Assembly (NCBI RefSeq): GCF_002699985.1
Contig: NZ_LKBT01000023.1
Location: 405,520 to 469,519 of the forward strand
Source of the DNA: Pseudomonas sp. ICMP 561
GTDB lineage: Bacteria > Pseudomonadota > Gammaproteobacteria > Pseudomonadales > Pseudomonadaceae
Length of the DNA: 64,000 bases
Direction: 5' to 3'
The notes under the pieces were generated by a model, which was not told the origin of the DNA, searched no databases, and worked only from the letters and a program-made list of their open reading frames with translations. Shown here piece after piece: positions 56,841-64,000 of this stretch (the first letter of the stretch is position 1; each line of letters opens with the position of its first letter). The position numbers were made by a program, and so were the translations under genes.

Positions 56841-58259
56841 ATGAGTTCCAGCGACAAACACCCGGCTGACGTTTTGATTATTGGCGGCGGCCTGAGCGGC
56901 AGCATGCTGGCGGTTCAGTTGCTGCGCCTGCCGGGCAACCGGCGCATCTCTATCATTGAAACGCGTAGCGAACTGGGCCGGGGCGAGGCCTACAGCGCCA
57001 CGGAGTTGGGGCATACGCTCAATGGCAACGCGGCGCGCATGAGTGTCGATCCGGACAACGCCGACGACTTGACCCAATGGCTGACGCAATTCATCGCGGA
57101 AGGTGGCTGGCCCGAATCCTTTGAGCAGGATGTGCCAGTGGCTGAGCTGTTTCCGCCACGGGGTATTTTTGGCCTGTATGTGCAGCAGCGTCTGGCCGAG
57201 GCTCGATCAATTGGCTCGCGTTACGGTTCAAGTGTCGAGCATGTGCGCGGTGAGGTGGTCGACCTGGAAACCCAGGCGCAGGGGGTGACGCTGAGTCTGG
57301 CGGACGGTCAGTCCCTGCACGGGCGTTTTGCGGTTTTGGCTACGGGAATGTACGCCGCGTCCCGCACCCCGCAACGGCAGTCCGACGGACTGAATGCTGC
57401 TGCGGTAGATCCGTGGGATGTCAGCGCGATGCGGCAACTCGATCCGCAGGCGCGGGTGCTGATCATTGGTTCCGGGCTAACTATGGTCGATGCGGTGGTG
57501 TCGTTGCAGCAGTCCGGGCATCGCGGCCCTGTCGATATATTTTCCCGGCATGGGTTGCTGCCTCATGTGCGTCGGCAGCCGCCAGCCTGGGTGGATTTTC
57601 TCGGCGAAGATCACACCCTTCGCAGCCCTCGGCAGTTGCTGCGCAAAGTGCGCGAGCAATGTGCGCAGGCGATTGAAAGGGGAGTCGACTGGCAAGCGCC
57701 ACTGGATACCGTGCGGGCTAACATCGGCCGGTTATGGCATCAGGCCCCGGATGTGCAGCGCCGCCAGTTCGTGCGCCACGTGCGGCCATGGTGGGAAAGC
57801 CATCACCATCGCTCACCGCCGCTGAGCGCTGCACTGCTTGCGCAACTGATTGATCAAGGACGAGTGACGATTCAGGCCGCTTCGTTGCAAGGGTGTGAAG
57901 TCCTGCCTTCGGGCCAATTACAAATTCGTATTCGACACCGTGGTCAGGGTGAAACTTCAACGATCGTGGGGGATGCGCTGATCAATTCCACGGGCATCGA
58001 ATACGACTGGCGACGCGTGGATCGGCCTTTGCCTCGACAACTGCTGGCGCGAGGCCTGATTCAACCTGGCCCGCTGGCGCTGGGCATCGCCGCCGACCAG
58101 GGCGGAGCGGTGCTGGATGCGCAAGGGCGGGTGTCTGACCGGTTGTTCGCCATGGGCCCGCCATTGCGGGGGCTGTGGTGGGAAAGTACGGCCGTGACTG
58201 ATGTAGCGCTGCAAGCCAAGGCGTTGGCGGGGCGGTTGGTCGGAACTCATTTGGCTTAA
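56841..58259 (+). CDS. FAD/NAD(P)-binding oxidoreductase-like protein
   Basis: A 472-residue flavoprotein-like protein. The N-terminal FAD loop is VLIIGGGLSGSMLAVQLLR, followed by ETRSELGRGEAYS. A second nucleotide loop, VLIIGSGLTMVDAVVSLQQSG, lies near residue 205, and the ATG-type motif LATGMYAASRTP near 165. This is the NAD_binding_9 family, in which the electron acceptor and substrate are mostly undefined. A 175-bp gap precedes it and a REP follows, so it stands alone. Confidence 0.82.
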   Translation: MSSSDKHPADVLIIGGGLSGSMLAVQLLRLPGNRRISIIETRSELGRGEAYSATELGHTLNGNAARMSVDPDNADDLTQWLTQFIAEGGWPESFEQDVPVAELFPPRGIFGLYVQQRLAEARSIGSRYGSSVEHVRGEVVDLETQAQGVTLSLADGQSLHGRFAVLATGMYAASRTPQRQSDGLNAAAVDPWDVSAMRQLDPQARVLIIGSGLTMVDAVVSLQQSGHRGPVDIFSRHGLLPHVRRQPPAWVDFLGEDHTLRSPRQLLRKVREQCAQAIERGVDWQAPLDTVRANIGRLWHQAPDVQRRQFVRHVRPWWESHHHRSPPLSAALLAQLIDQGRVTIQAASLQGCEVLPSGQLQIRIRHRGQGETSTIVGDALINSTGIEYDWRRVDRPLPRQLLARGLIQPGPLALGIAADQGGAVLDAQGRVSDRLFAMGPPLRGLWWESTAVTDVALQAKALAGRLVGTHLA

Positions 58260-58325
58260 GGCCTTACGCCTATATCGCCGCGGATGCGGCCCAGACCAAG
58301 CCCTGCTCCAACAGAGGAGTGCCAG

Positions 58326-58410
58326 TTGGAGCGAGGCTTGCCCGCGAATCAGTCGGCACGGTACTCCAGAAAACCGCGTCATCGTTCTTCGCGGGCAAGC
58401 CTCGCTCCAA
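58326..58410. repeat. REP inverted pair (family B)
   Basis: Arms TTGGAGCGAGGCTTGCCCGC at 58326 and its reverse complement ending at 58410. Just beyond lies a lone half-element (GTAGGAGCGGCCTCAGGTCC, about 58424-58443). Confidence 0.85.
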
Positions 58411-58468
58411 CGAAGTAACGCCTGTAGGAGCGGCCTCAGGTCCGGCACGATACAGGCGCTGAAACTCT

Positions 58469-58933
58469 TCAATCCTGATCCAGCAACACCGGGCCATTTC
58501 CCTGTTCGCCCAGTTTGTCCCCCCAATTGCGCAACGGGCAGGCTTGCATCGACAGGCAGCCACAGCCGATGCAACCGGTGAGCTGATCGCGCAGGTCTGT
58601 CAGGCGCGCGATGCGGTCGTCGAGTTCGTCCTTCCACTGTGCCGACAACTTGTTCCAGTCAGCCGCAGTCGGCGTGCGTTTTTCCGGCAGCGTTTGCAGG
58701 GCGGCATGGATGCTGGCCAACGGGATACCCAGGCGCTGGGCGACTTTGATCAGTGCCACTCGCCGCAGCATTTCTCTAGGGTAGCGGCGCTGATTGCCCG
58801 CATTGCGCTGGCTGCTGATCAAACCCTTGGTTTCATAAAAGTGCAGGGCAGTGACCGCAACCCCACTACGGGCCGCCAATTGGCCGACGGTCAGCTGCTT
58901 GCTGGCAGGGCCAGATTTTTTGCTGGTTGTCAT
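58469..58933 (-). CDS. soxR: Redox-sensitive transcriptional activator SoxR
   Basis: A 154-residue MerR-family regulator. Winged helix with LAARSGVAVTALHFYETKGLI-type recognition region (residues 17-37), dimer helix, and the [2Fe-2S] cluster motif CIGCGCLSMQAC near residues 120-131. The cluster is oxidised by redox-cycling compounds, which turns on transcription. It diverges from a PA2274-like monooxygenase across a SoxR box, as in P. aeruginosa. Confidence 0.95.
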   Translation of the reverse strand: MTTSKKSGPASKQLTVGQLAARSGVAVTALHFYETKGLISSQRNAGNQRRYPREMLRRVALIKVAQRLGIPLASIHAALQTLPEKRTPTAADWNKLSAQWKDELDDRIARLTDLRDQLTGCIGCGCLSMQACPLRNWGDKLGEQGNGPVLLDQD

Positions 58934-58943
58934 AAGTGACTGC

Positions 58944-58974
58944 TTGACCTCTAGTTAAGTAGAGGTTTTACCCT
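58944..58974 (+). promoter_or_regulatory. SoxR box and SoxR-type promoter with 19-bp spacer
   Basis: ACCTCTAGTTAAGTAGAGGT (58947-58966) matches the SoxR-site form CCTCAAGTTAACTTGAGG with perfect 7-bp arms. On the plus strand TTGACC (58944-58949) and TACCCT (58969-58974) are 19 bp apart, the over-long spacer that SoxR corrects by twisting DNA. It points toward the monooxygenase gene at 59286 and away from soxR. Confidence 0.8.
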
Positions 58975-59024
58975 TCGAGGCCTCGGTTGGCAATACCGTG
59001 TAATCACTCAGCAAAAACAATCCC

Positions 59025-59102
59025 TGCAGGAGCCAACGTGTTGGCGAGACGATCTGCCTGATGAACCACGTCATGCGTCTCGCGAACAAGTTCATCCTGC
59101 TG
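59025..59102. repeat. Degenerate REP-like inverted pair
   Basis: CTGCAGGA...GGCGAGACG (59025-59051) pairs imperfectly with CGTCTCGCGAACAAG...TCCTGC (59076-59102). It is a diverged family C element in the leader between the SoxR promoter and its gene. Confidence 0.5.
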
Positions 59103-59142
59103 GACCGGGGACACAGTGCTGTCGCACAGCCAATATGGGGTT

Positions 59143-59233
59143 CTGTAGGAGTGAGCTTGCTCGCGATAGCGGTAGATCGGTTGAGAAATTATCGCCTGCC
59201 CCGACGCTATCGCGAGCAAGCTCACTCCTACAG
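59143..59233. repeat. REP inverted pair (family D: CTGTAGGAGTGAGCTTGCTCGCG)
   Basis: Arms 59143-59171 and 59205-59233 are perfect 29-nt reverse complements. It lies 53 bp before the monooxygenase start, inside the presumed SoxR-driven leader. Confidence 0.88.
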
Positions 59234-59285
59234 TAAAAGCAATTAAAAATCAGGTAGTTATATTTTTGTTTGTCGGGAGGTAGTC

Positions 59286-59621
59286 ATGCAGCCAGCAGAA
59301 GAAAACCTTTGCTTTAACCAGCTCATTGAATTCACCGTAAGTCCCGCTCAACAATCCGGACTGGTAACGGCCCTGACCGAGCAAGTCGAGCGCTATACCT
59401 GCACGTATCCCGGTTTTATCAGTGCCACCGTTCAGGCCAGCGATGATGGCTGCAGAGTGCTTGGGCAGACGCTCTGGCAATCACGGCGAGACAGTGAAGA
59501 GGCGCTGCTCAATGCCGAGGCGAATGAGCAGGATTTCATGACGTTGCTGCGTCGGCATCAGGTCAGTGCAGTAACCTTCAATAGCTGGCAGGTCTCTCGG
59601 ACCATCCGGGCCAGAAGCTGA
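59286..59621 (+). CDS. Antibiotic biosynthesis monooxygenase (ABM) domain protein, PA2274-like
   Basis: A 111-residue single-domain ABM/ferredoxin-like fold protein (LIEFTVSPAQQSGLVTALTE; TYPGFISATVQASDDG). It follows the soxR-divergent arrangement of PA2273/PA2274, a SoxR regulon gene in P. aeruginosa. Probably a small cofactor-free oxygenase or stress protein; the substrate is unknown. GGAGG precedes the ATG. Its likely promoter is about 310 bp upstream, with two REP-like elements in between. Confidence 0.8.
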   Translation: MQPAEENLCFNQLIEFTVSPAQQSGLVTALTEQVERYTCTYPGFISATVQASDDGCRVLGQTLWQSRRDSEEALLNAEANEQDFMTLLRRHQVSAVTFNSWQVSRTIRARS

Positions 59622-59636
59622 CAGGCAGGGCACTGT

Positions 59637-60737
59637 TCAGACTGAAACCTGCATCACCCGGTCACCCTGCAAGTTTTCGCCGGGCCGTCGTTTGTTCACC
59701 GCCAGTTCCCCGATCTTGATCAGGCGGGTGCGAGTGACATTGCGGGTCAAGCCCAGCAATGCGGCGGTGTGAACCTGGTTGTAGTGACTGAAGCGGTAGG
59801 CTGCCCGCAGCAACGCGTCTTCGACTTTTTCGTGCAGCGCCCCAGCCTGCTCCTCGAACAGTTTATGGAAGGCTCGCTCCAGTAGTGCGTCGACAGATTC
59901 GTCGTTTGCAGGTTGATCGTCCTGGCGCTCGATACGCAAATTCGACAGACGCAGGTCATCACGTTGAATTAATCCATCACGGCAGATCAGCAGCGTGTGA
60001 TGAATGACGTTTTCCAGCTCGCGAATATTTCCGGGCCAGCTATAGCTTTGCAGTTTGCGCTCGGCTTCGGCGGTAATCCGGATCGGCCCATATCCCAGCC
60101 GAAGGCTGTAGGCGTCGATAAAGTGCCTGACCAGCGGCAGGATATCGCCGGGACGTTCGCGCAACGGTTGCAGTTCGAGGTTGACCACATCCAGTCGGTA
60201 ATACAGATCCTCGCGGAAATGCCCGGCATTGATCGCTTTTTCCAGCTGCACGTTGGTTGCCGCCAGTACCCTGACATTGATGGGAATACTTTTGCGCGAG
60301 CCCAGCCTTACGACCTCCCGCTCTTGCAGCACCCGCAGCAGCTTGACCTGAATCGGCATGGGCAGATCGCCGATTTCATCGAGAAACAGCGTGCCGCCAT
60401 TGGCCTCTTCGAACCATCCCGCCTTGGCGTTCAAGGCGCCAGTGAACGCGCCTTTCTCGTGGCCGAACAGCTCGGCCTCCACCAGTGACTCGGCAAATGC
60501 GCCGCAATTAACGGCAACGAACGGCTGATTACGACGTTCGCTCAGGCTATGGATATGCCGCGCAACCAGCTCCTTGCCGGTGCCGGTTTCGCCAATGATC
60601 AATACGCTGGCGTCGCTGGGTGCGACCTGCTTGAGGTGAGCCAGCAACGCTTTTGATTTTGGGTCTTCGAACACCTGGGCCGTGGCGCGGATTGAAGTCG
60701 CCAGTGCGGGGTTCGGCGGTAGGGTCAGTAGCTGCAT
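59637..60737 (-). CDS. sfnR: Sigma-54-dependent activator SfnR
   Basis: A 366-residue enhancer-binding protein with almost no N-terminal sensor: the AAA+ domain starts near residue 25 (Walker A GETGTGKELVARHI; sigma-54 loop HEKGAFTGALN; Walker B GTLFLDEIGDLP) and ends in a Fis HTH (AALLGLTRNVTRTRLIKI). This compact form and the adjacent sulfonate monooxygenase match SfnR, required for growth on dimethyl sulfone and related sulfur sources. Start at 60737, with the frame upstream lacking family similarity. Lies 167 bp downstream of msuD on the same strand; no terminator seen between. Confidence 0.88.
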   Translation of the reverse strand: MQLLTLPPNPALATSIRATAQVFEDPKSKALLAHLKQVAPSDASVLIIGETGTGKELVARHIHSLSERRNQPFVAVNCGAFAESLVEAELFGHEKGAFTGALNAKAGWFEEANGGTLFLDEIGDLPMPIQVKLLRVLQEREVVRLGSRKSIPINVRVLAATNVQLEKAINAGHFREDLYYRLDVVNLELQPLRERPGDILPLVRHFIDAYSLRLGYGPIRITAEAERKLQSYSWPGNIRELENVIHHTLLICRDGLIQRDDLRLSNLRIERQDDQPANDESVDALLERAFHKLFEEQAGALHEKVEDALLRAAYRFSHYNQVHTAALLGLTRNVTRTRLIKIGELAVNKRRPGENLQGDRVMQVSV

Positions 60738-60796
60738 GGTGATCACTTCTTGTATGAGGCAAGCCAGAGCGTTGCCAGCCAGGTAAACGCGATCCC

Positions 60797-60822
60797 GTGG
60801 GAGCGAATTCATTCGCGAAGAG
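60797..60822. repeat. Single REP arm (family C-like) between msuD and sfnR
   Basis: GTGGGAGCGAATTCATTCGC is a short dyad resembling one family C arm without its partner. Confidence 0.45.
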
Positions 60823-60904
60823 GCCGGTACATCCGCTGGAGATTCGTCGACATCCCACAGGCCTTCCGCTATCCGAAAGCGCGATGTCAGTTCTCACCAA
60901 CTGC

Positions 60905-62041
60905 CTATTTCTGCGGCGGCAAATCGTTGGCAATCATTTCCCCGAACGGTCCGGTCAGGTTGGTGATTCCACGTCCGGCCAGGCTGCGATACGGCTCGGG
61001 CAGCAACGGGAAAACCAGTTCGGCAAAACGGTAGGCTTCTTCCAGATGCGGGTAGCCGGAGAAGATGAAGCTCTCGATTCCCAGATCGGCGTATTCCTTG
61101 ATGCGTTCGGCGACTTCCTGCGGATTACCGACCAATGCAGTACCCGCGCCACCCCGAACCAGGCCCACGCCTGCCCACAGGTTTGGCGCGATTTCCAGAT
61201 TGTCCCGGCGGCCATCGTGCAAGGCTGCCATGCGGCGCTGGCCTTCGGAGTCAAAGCGCGAGAAGGATTTCTGTGCAGCCGCGATCGTTTCGTCGCTGAT
61301 GTGCTCGATCAGCGTGCTGGCCGCTTTCCATGCTTCTTCACTGGTTTCGCGGACGATAACGTGCAGGCGAATACCGAATGTCACCGTGCGACCTTTACGT
61401 GCTGCGCGCTCGCGGACATCGGCGAGTTTTTCGGCTACGGCAGCTGGCGGTTCGCCCCAGGTCAGGTAAACATCCACTTGATCTGCAGCCAGTTCATGGG
61501 CGGCTTCGGACGAGCCCCCGAAGTACAACGGCGGATAAGGTTTCTGAATCGGCGGATACAGCGCCTTGGCGTTTTGTACGCGCAGATGTTTGCCTTCGAA
61601 ATCCACGGCTTCGCCTTGCAAAACACGACGCCAGATCTGCAGGAATTCATCGCTGACTTCGTAGCGTTCGCTGTGATCGAGGAAGCTGCCGTCACCGCGG
61701 TTTTCGTCCGGATCACCGCCGGTTACCACGTTGATCAGCAGGCGGCCGCCAGACAAACGATCCAGGGTTGCCGCCATACGCGCCGAGACAGTCGGTGAAA
61801 TGATCCCGGGACGAATCGCCACCAGATACTTCAGCTTTTCAGTCAGCGGCACCAGCGCAGAAGCGATCACCCAAGAGTCTTCACAGGAGCGCCCGGTCGG
61901 GATCAGCACGCCATAGTAGCCCAGATCGTCCGCTGCCTGAGCCACCTGCTTGAGGTAGTTCAAGGTCACCGGACGAGCACCTTTGGTGGTACCCAGAAAA
62001 TGGCCGTCGCCGTGAGTCGGAAGAAACCAGAAAACATCCAT
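60905..62041 (-). CDS. msuD: FMNH2-dependent alkanesulfonate/methanesulfonate monooxygenase
   Basis: A 378-residue luciferase-like TIM-barrel enzyme releasing sulfite from sulfonates. Conserved motifs include DVFWFLPTHGDGHFLGTT, GVLIPTGRSCEDSWV, NVVTGGDPDENRGDG and LYFGGSSEAAHELAA; catalytic Cys, His and Arg positions known for SsuD are in these segments. Context with sfnR favours MsuD over SsuD, since ssu genes normally sit with an ABC importer. No flavin reductase (msuE/ssuE) lies alongside. The ATG at 62041 has AAGGG seven bases before it; the ATG at 62062 adds MRLKGFV and is rejected. Confidence 0.88.
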   Translation of the reverse strand: MDVFWFLPTHGDGHFLGTTKGARPVTLNYLKQVAQAADDLGYYGVLIPTGRSCEDSWVIASALVPLTEKLKYLVAIRPGIISPTVSARMAATLDRLSGGRLLINVVTGGDPDENRGDGSFLDHSERYEVSDEFLQIWRRVLQGEAVDFEGKHLRVQNAKALYPPIQKPYPPLYFGGSSEAAHELAADQVDVYLTWGEPPAAVAEKLADVRERAARKGRTVTFGIRLHVIVRETSEEAWKAASTLIEHISDETIAAAQKSFSRFDSEGQRRMAALHDGRRDNLEIAPNLWAGVGLVRGGAGTALVGNPQEVAERIKEYADLGIESFIFSGYPHLEEAYRFAELVFPLLPEPYRSLAGRGITNLTGPFGEMIANDLPPQK

Positions 62042-62364
62042 GACAAAACCCTTGAGCCGCATGCGGCGCTGATGTGTTGGATGGCTGTTGCTCAGCCAGC
62101 AGTAGGTGGCTAGTTATAAAGGCAAGGATTTATTCCTCAAAAGAACGGATATCCATATTTTTATATCTTTATCGAATATGGCCTGGCTGGGGAACGCTTC
62201 GCAGCCTTCGGCAGCTCCTACAGATACTCGGTACTACGCCCATTTGTAGGAGCTGCCGAAGGCTGCGAAGCGGAGGTGCTGACACACCCGGAAAATCAAT
62301 GGCACACACACTCACGCATGAGTCTCCTAGCCTTTGGACGTTGCTCAAAAAAAGGATGTTTTAG
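62042..62364. other. Gap between msuD and the RAYT gene with an A+T-rich promoter region
   Basis: The 62110-62180 part is A+T-rich and on the minus strand would carry the sulfur-controlled msuD promoter, probably CysB-dependent by analogy; no exact site was identified. The other half holds a REP inverted pair (62195-62272). The RAYT ATG at 62365 has no clear ribosome binding site upstream. Confidence 0.5.
62195..62272. repeat. REP inverted pair (family E: CGCTTCGCAGCCTTCGGCAG)
   Basis: Arms 62195-62222 and 62245-62272 are perfect 28-nt reverse complements. It is 92 bp upstream of the RAYT transposase and is therefore probably the cognate REPIN. Confidence 0.88.
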
Positions 62365-62823
62365 ATGACGACAGGATTTCGTGGCCACTACTTACGAAAG
62401 GGCCGCTTCTCGCAAGTTGGTTATTTTTATATTTTGACTGCGGTAGTAGAGAACCGTCGGCCTGCTTTCAAGGATTGGCGTGCGGGGCGCCTGGTGGTGG
62501 AGCAGTTCCGTTCAGCCGAAGAGGACGGGTTGGTTCGCTCCATGGCTTGGGTTGTTATGCCTGACCATTTTCATTGGCTCGTAGAGCTGCGTCATAAAAC
62601 CTTGCCGGGATTGATGTGCCGGGTCAAATCCCGAAGCAGCAAATCAATTAAGCGTTCCGGGGACTGGCACGGTCCGTTGTGGCAGCGTGGCTATTACGAC
62701 CGTACTCTGCGCCATGACAACGACCTGCAAAAAGCCGCCCGCTATATTGTCACTAATCCACTGCGAGCGGGACTGGTTCAGCGAGTGGGTGATTACCCTC
62801 TTTGGGATGCAGTCTGGATTTGA
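62365..62823 (+). CDS. REP-associated tyrosine transposase (RAYT, TnpA-REP)
   Basis: A 152-residue Y1/HUH-type nuclease of the Transposase 17 group. The metal-binding HUH motif is VMPDHFHWLVE (HxH form) and the catalytic Tyr is in LWQRGYYDRTLR; the end KAARYIVTNPLRAGLVQ is typical. RAYTs mobilise short REP palindromes and are kept as single-copy domesticated genes. An intact REP pair lies upstream; no downstream REP was seen. Confidence 0.92.
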   Translation: MTTGFRGHYLRKGRFSQVGYFYILTAVVENRRPAFKDWRAGRLVVEQFRSAEEDGLVRSMAWVVMPDHFHWLVELRHKTLPGLMCRVKSRSSKSIKRSGDWHGPLWQRGYYDRTLRHDNDLQKAARYIVTNPLRAGLVQRVGDYPLWDAVWI

Positions 62824-62914
62824 AGCCCATACTCCACAACACCCCGTCACTCCCCTCGAAACTTTTGTCCCATCGCCCCGGTCACTCTAAACACCTCATA
62901 AAGGGAATCAGGCG

Positions 62915-63817
62915 ATGGCAAGGGCAATCTGGAAGGGCGCGATCAGTTTCGGGCTGGTGCATATCCCCGTCGCGCTGGTTTCGGCGACCTCTTCACAGGG
63001 GGTGGATTTTGACTGGCTGGACAAACGCAGCATGGATCCTGTGGGCTACAAGCGCATCAACAAGGTCACAGGCAAAGAGATGACCAAGGAAAACATCGTC
63101 AAGGGCGTGCAATACGAGAAGGGCCGCTACGTGGTCCTCAGCGAAGAAGAGATTCGCGCCGCCCACCCCAAGTCGACCCAGACCATTGAAATTTTCGGTT
63201 TCGTCGCGGGTGATCAGATTCCGCTGCAAAACATCGAGACACCTTACTACCTTGCCCCCGACAAACGGGGTGAAAAGGTTTATGCATTGCTGCGCGAAAC
63301 CCTCGTGCAAACCAAAAAAGTCGCGCTCGCCAATGTGGTCCTGCATACCCGCCAGCATCTGGCTGCAGTGATGCCGCTGGAATCAGCCATGGTACTGGTT
63401 TTACTGCGCTGGCCGTCGGAAGTACGTGGTCTGGACACGCTGGAACTGACCGATGCGGTGACCGACGTGAAGCTTAATAAAAGCGAGCTGGCCATGGCCA
63501 AGCGGCTGGTGGAAGACATGAGCGCCGACTGGACGCCGGAGGACTACCGCGACACGTTCCAGGATCAAATCATGGGGCTGGTGGAAACCAAGGCCCGGGA
63601 AGGCAAGCTCGAAAGTGTCGAAACCGAGCCTGAAGACACTGATCGCAAAAGCGCTGATGTCATCGACCTTACCGAATTGCTTAAACGCAGCCTTGCGGGT
63701 AAAGGGTCGGTCAGCAAAAAACCGGCAAAACCTGCCGCCAAAAAAGCCGAGCCTGCAGAAAAAGCCCCGGCCAAACGTCGTACACCACCTCGCAAGAAAA
63801 CCACCAAGGCATCTTGA
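62915..63817 (+). CDS. ku: Bacterial Ku, non-homologous end joining
   Basis: A 300-residue homodimeric DNA-end binder. The Ku core spans residues 1-250 (ARAIWKGAISFGLVHIPVAL start, then ETLVQTKKVALANVVLH). The C-terminus is a lysine-, alanine- and proline-rich tail of about 40 residues (AKPAAKKAEPAEKAP), used in other species for DNA threading and LigD contact. ligD follows 32 bp later, so they form an NHEJ operon. Confidence 0.95.
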   Translation: MARAIWKGAISFGLVHIPVALVSATSSQGVDFDWLDKRSMDPVGYKRINKVTGKEMTKENIVKGVQYEKGRYVVLSEEEIRAAHPKSTQTIEIFGFVAGDQIPLQNIETPYYLAPDKRGEKVYALLRETLVQTKKVALANVVLHTRQHLAAVMPLESAMVLVLLRWPSEVRGLDTLELTDAVTDVKLNKSELAMAKRLVEDMSADWTPEDYRDTFQDQIMGLVETKAREGKLESVETEPEDTDRKSADVIDLTELLKRSLAGKGSVSKKPAKPAAKKAEPAEKAPAKRRTPPRKKTTKAS

Positions 63818-63849
63818 GGAGTATTGCCTGACGTCGCAGAGGATCATCA

Positions 63850-64000
63850 ATGGCCAAGCAGCCCAGCGAATACGCACGCAAACGTAACTTCGATATCACC
63901 AGTGAACCTGCCGAGGCAACGGTCAATGCTAAAAAAGGTAAATCGGCTCACGCCCTGAGTTTCGTGATTCACAAGCACGATGCGCGCAACCTGCACTACG
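63850..64000 (+). CDS. ligD: ATP-dependent DNA ligase D, N-terminal end (cut by window edge)
   Basis: Partial: the first 50 residues only. After MAKQPSEYARKRNFDITSEP comes FVIHKHDARNLHY, the start of the 3'-phosphoesterase domain with its conserved His-Asp-Arg. In Pseudomonas LigD this domain precedes the ligase and polymerase domains. The ATG is preceded by GAGGAT. Context (Ku directly upstream) confirms the call. Confidence 0.93.
   Translation, partial: MAKQPSEYARKRNFDITSEPAEATVNAKKGKSAHALSFVIHKHDARNLHY

Overview
The window reads as chromosome of a fluorescent-type Pseudomonas. GC is high, and the tRNA-tig-clpP-clpX-lon-hupB-ppiD block is the familiar pseudomonad proteostasis neighbourhood. 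The acnA-rlmM pair, the soxR/PA2274-like pair, msuD-sfnR, a group 2 Mrp antiporter and Ku/LigD also fit, as does a dense scatter of REP palindromes with a REP-associated transposase. I cannot name the species. No prophage, plasmid or CRISPR array was seen.

Layout. 1-3.4 kb: end of an Aer-type energy-taxis receptor, a CPBP membrane protease and an MFS carrier. 3.4-7.8 kb: a shikimate/quinate catabolic module (MFS importer, two-domain dehydroshikimate dehydratase QuiC, TetR regulator, AroE-type dehydrogenase). The quiC and aroE promoters share a 20-bp element, and a PcaR-like box lies just upstream of the quiC one. 7.9-12.8 kb: acnA, rlmM, miaE. 13.1-18.0 kb: a MarR-controlled tripartite efflux operon (OMF-EmrA-EmrB) with two identical 12-bp palindromes at its promoter. 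18.1-22.7 kb: lpxH-ppiB, then glnS-cysS. 22.8-31.0 kb: an AcoR-type sigma-54 activator diverging from a glycerol-type ABC operon (two ATPases, two permeases, DUF2160, large binding protein). The operon has a near-consensus -24/-12 promoter behind six TGTTCA repeats.

31.0-41.5 kb: folD, three tRNAs (Arg, His, Leu), tig, clpP, clpX, lon (with a sigma-32-like promoter), hupB, a decayed tRNA-Asp and ppiD. 41.8-48.8 kb is an accessory stretch: Gfo/Idh oxidoreductase, single-cysteine-pair DksA paralogue, a chemoreceptor with an unusual C-terminal domain, an orphan Tle1/DUF2235 lipase-type protein and several small unknowns. 48.8-54.9 kb: the mnhABCDEFG antiporter operon. 55-64 kb: EamA transporter/XRE-cupin regulator pair, FAD/NAD(P)-binding protein, soxR with a SoxR box serving a distant monooxygenase, sfnR-msuD sulfonate genes, RAYT transposase, ku and the start of ligD.

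The most useful new observations are regulatory: the shared quiC/aroE promoter element with its PcaR-like box, the sigma-54 promoter with its repeat cluster, the paired MarR operators, and the SoxR promoter separated from its gene by REP insertions. The tRNA-Asp relic between hupB and ppiD also stands out.
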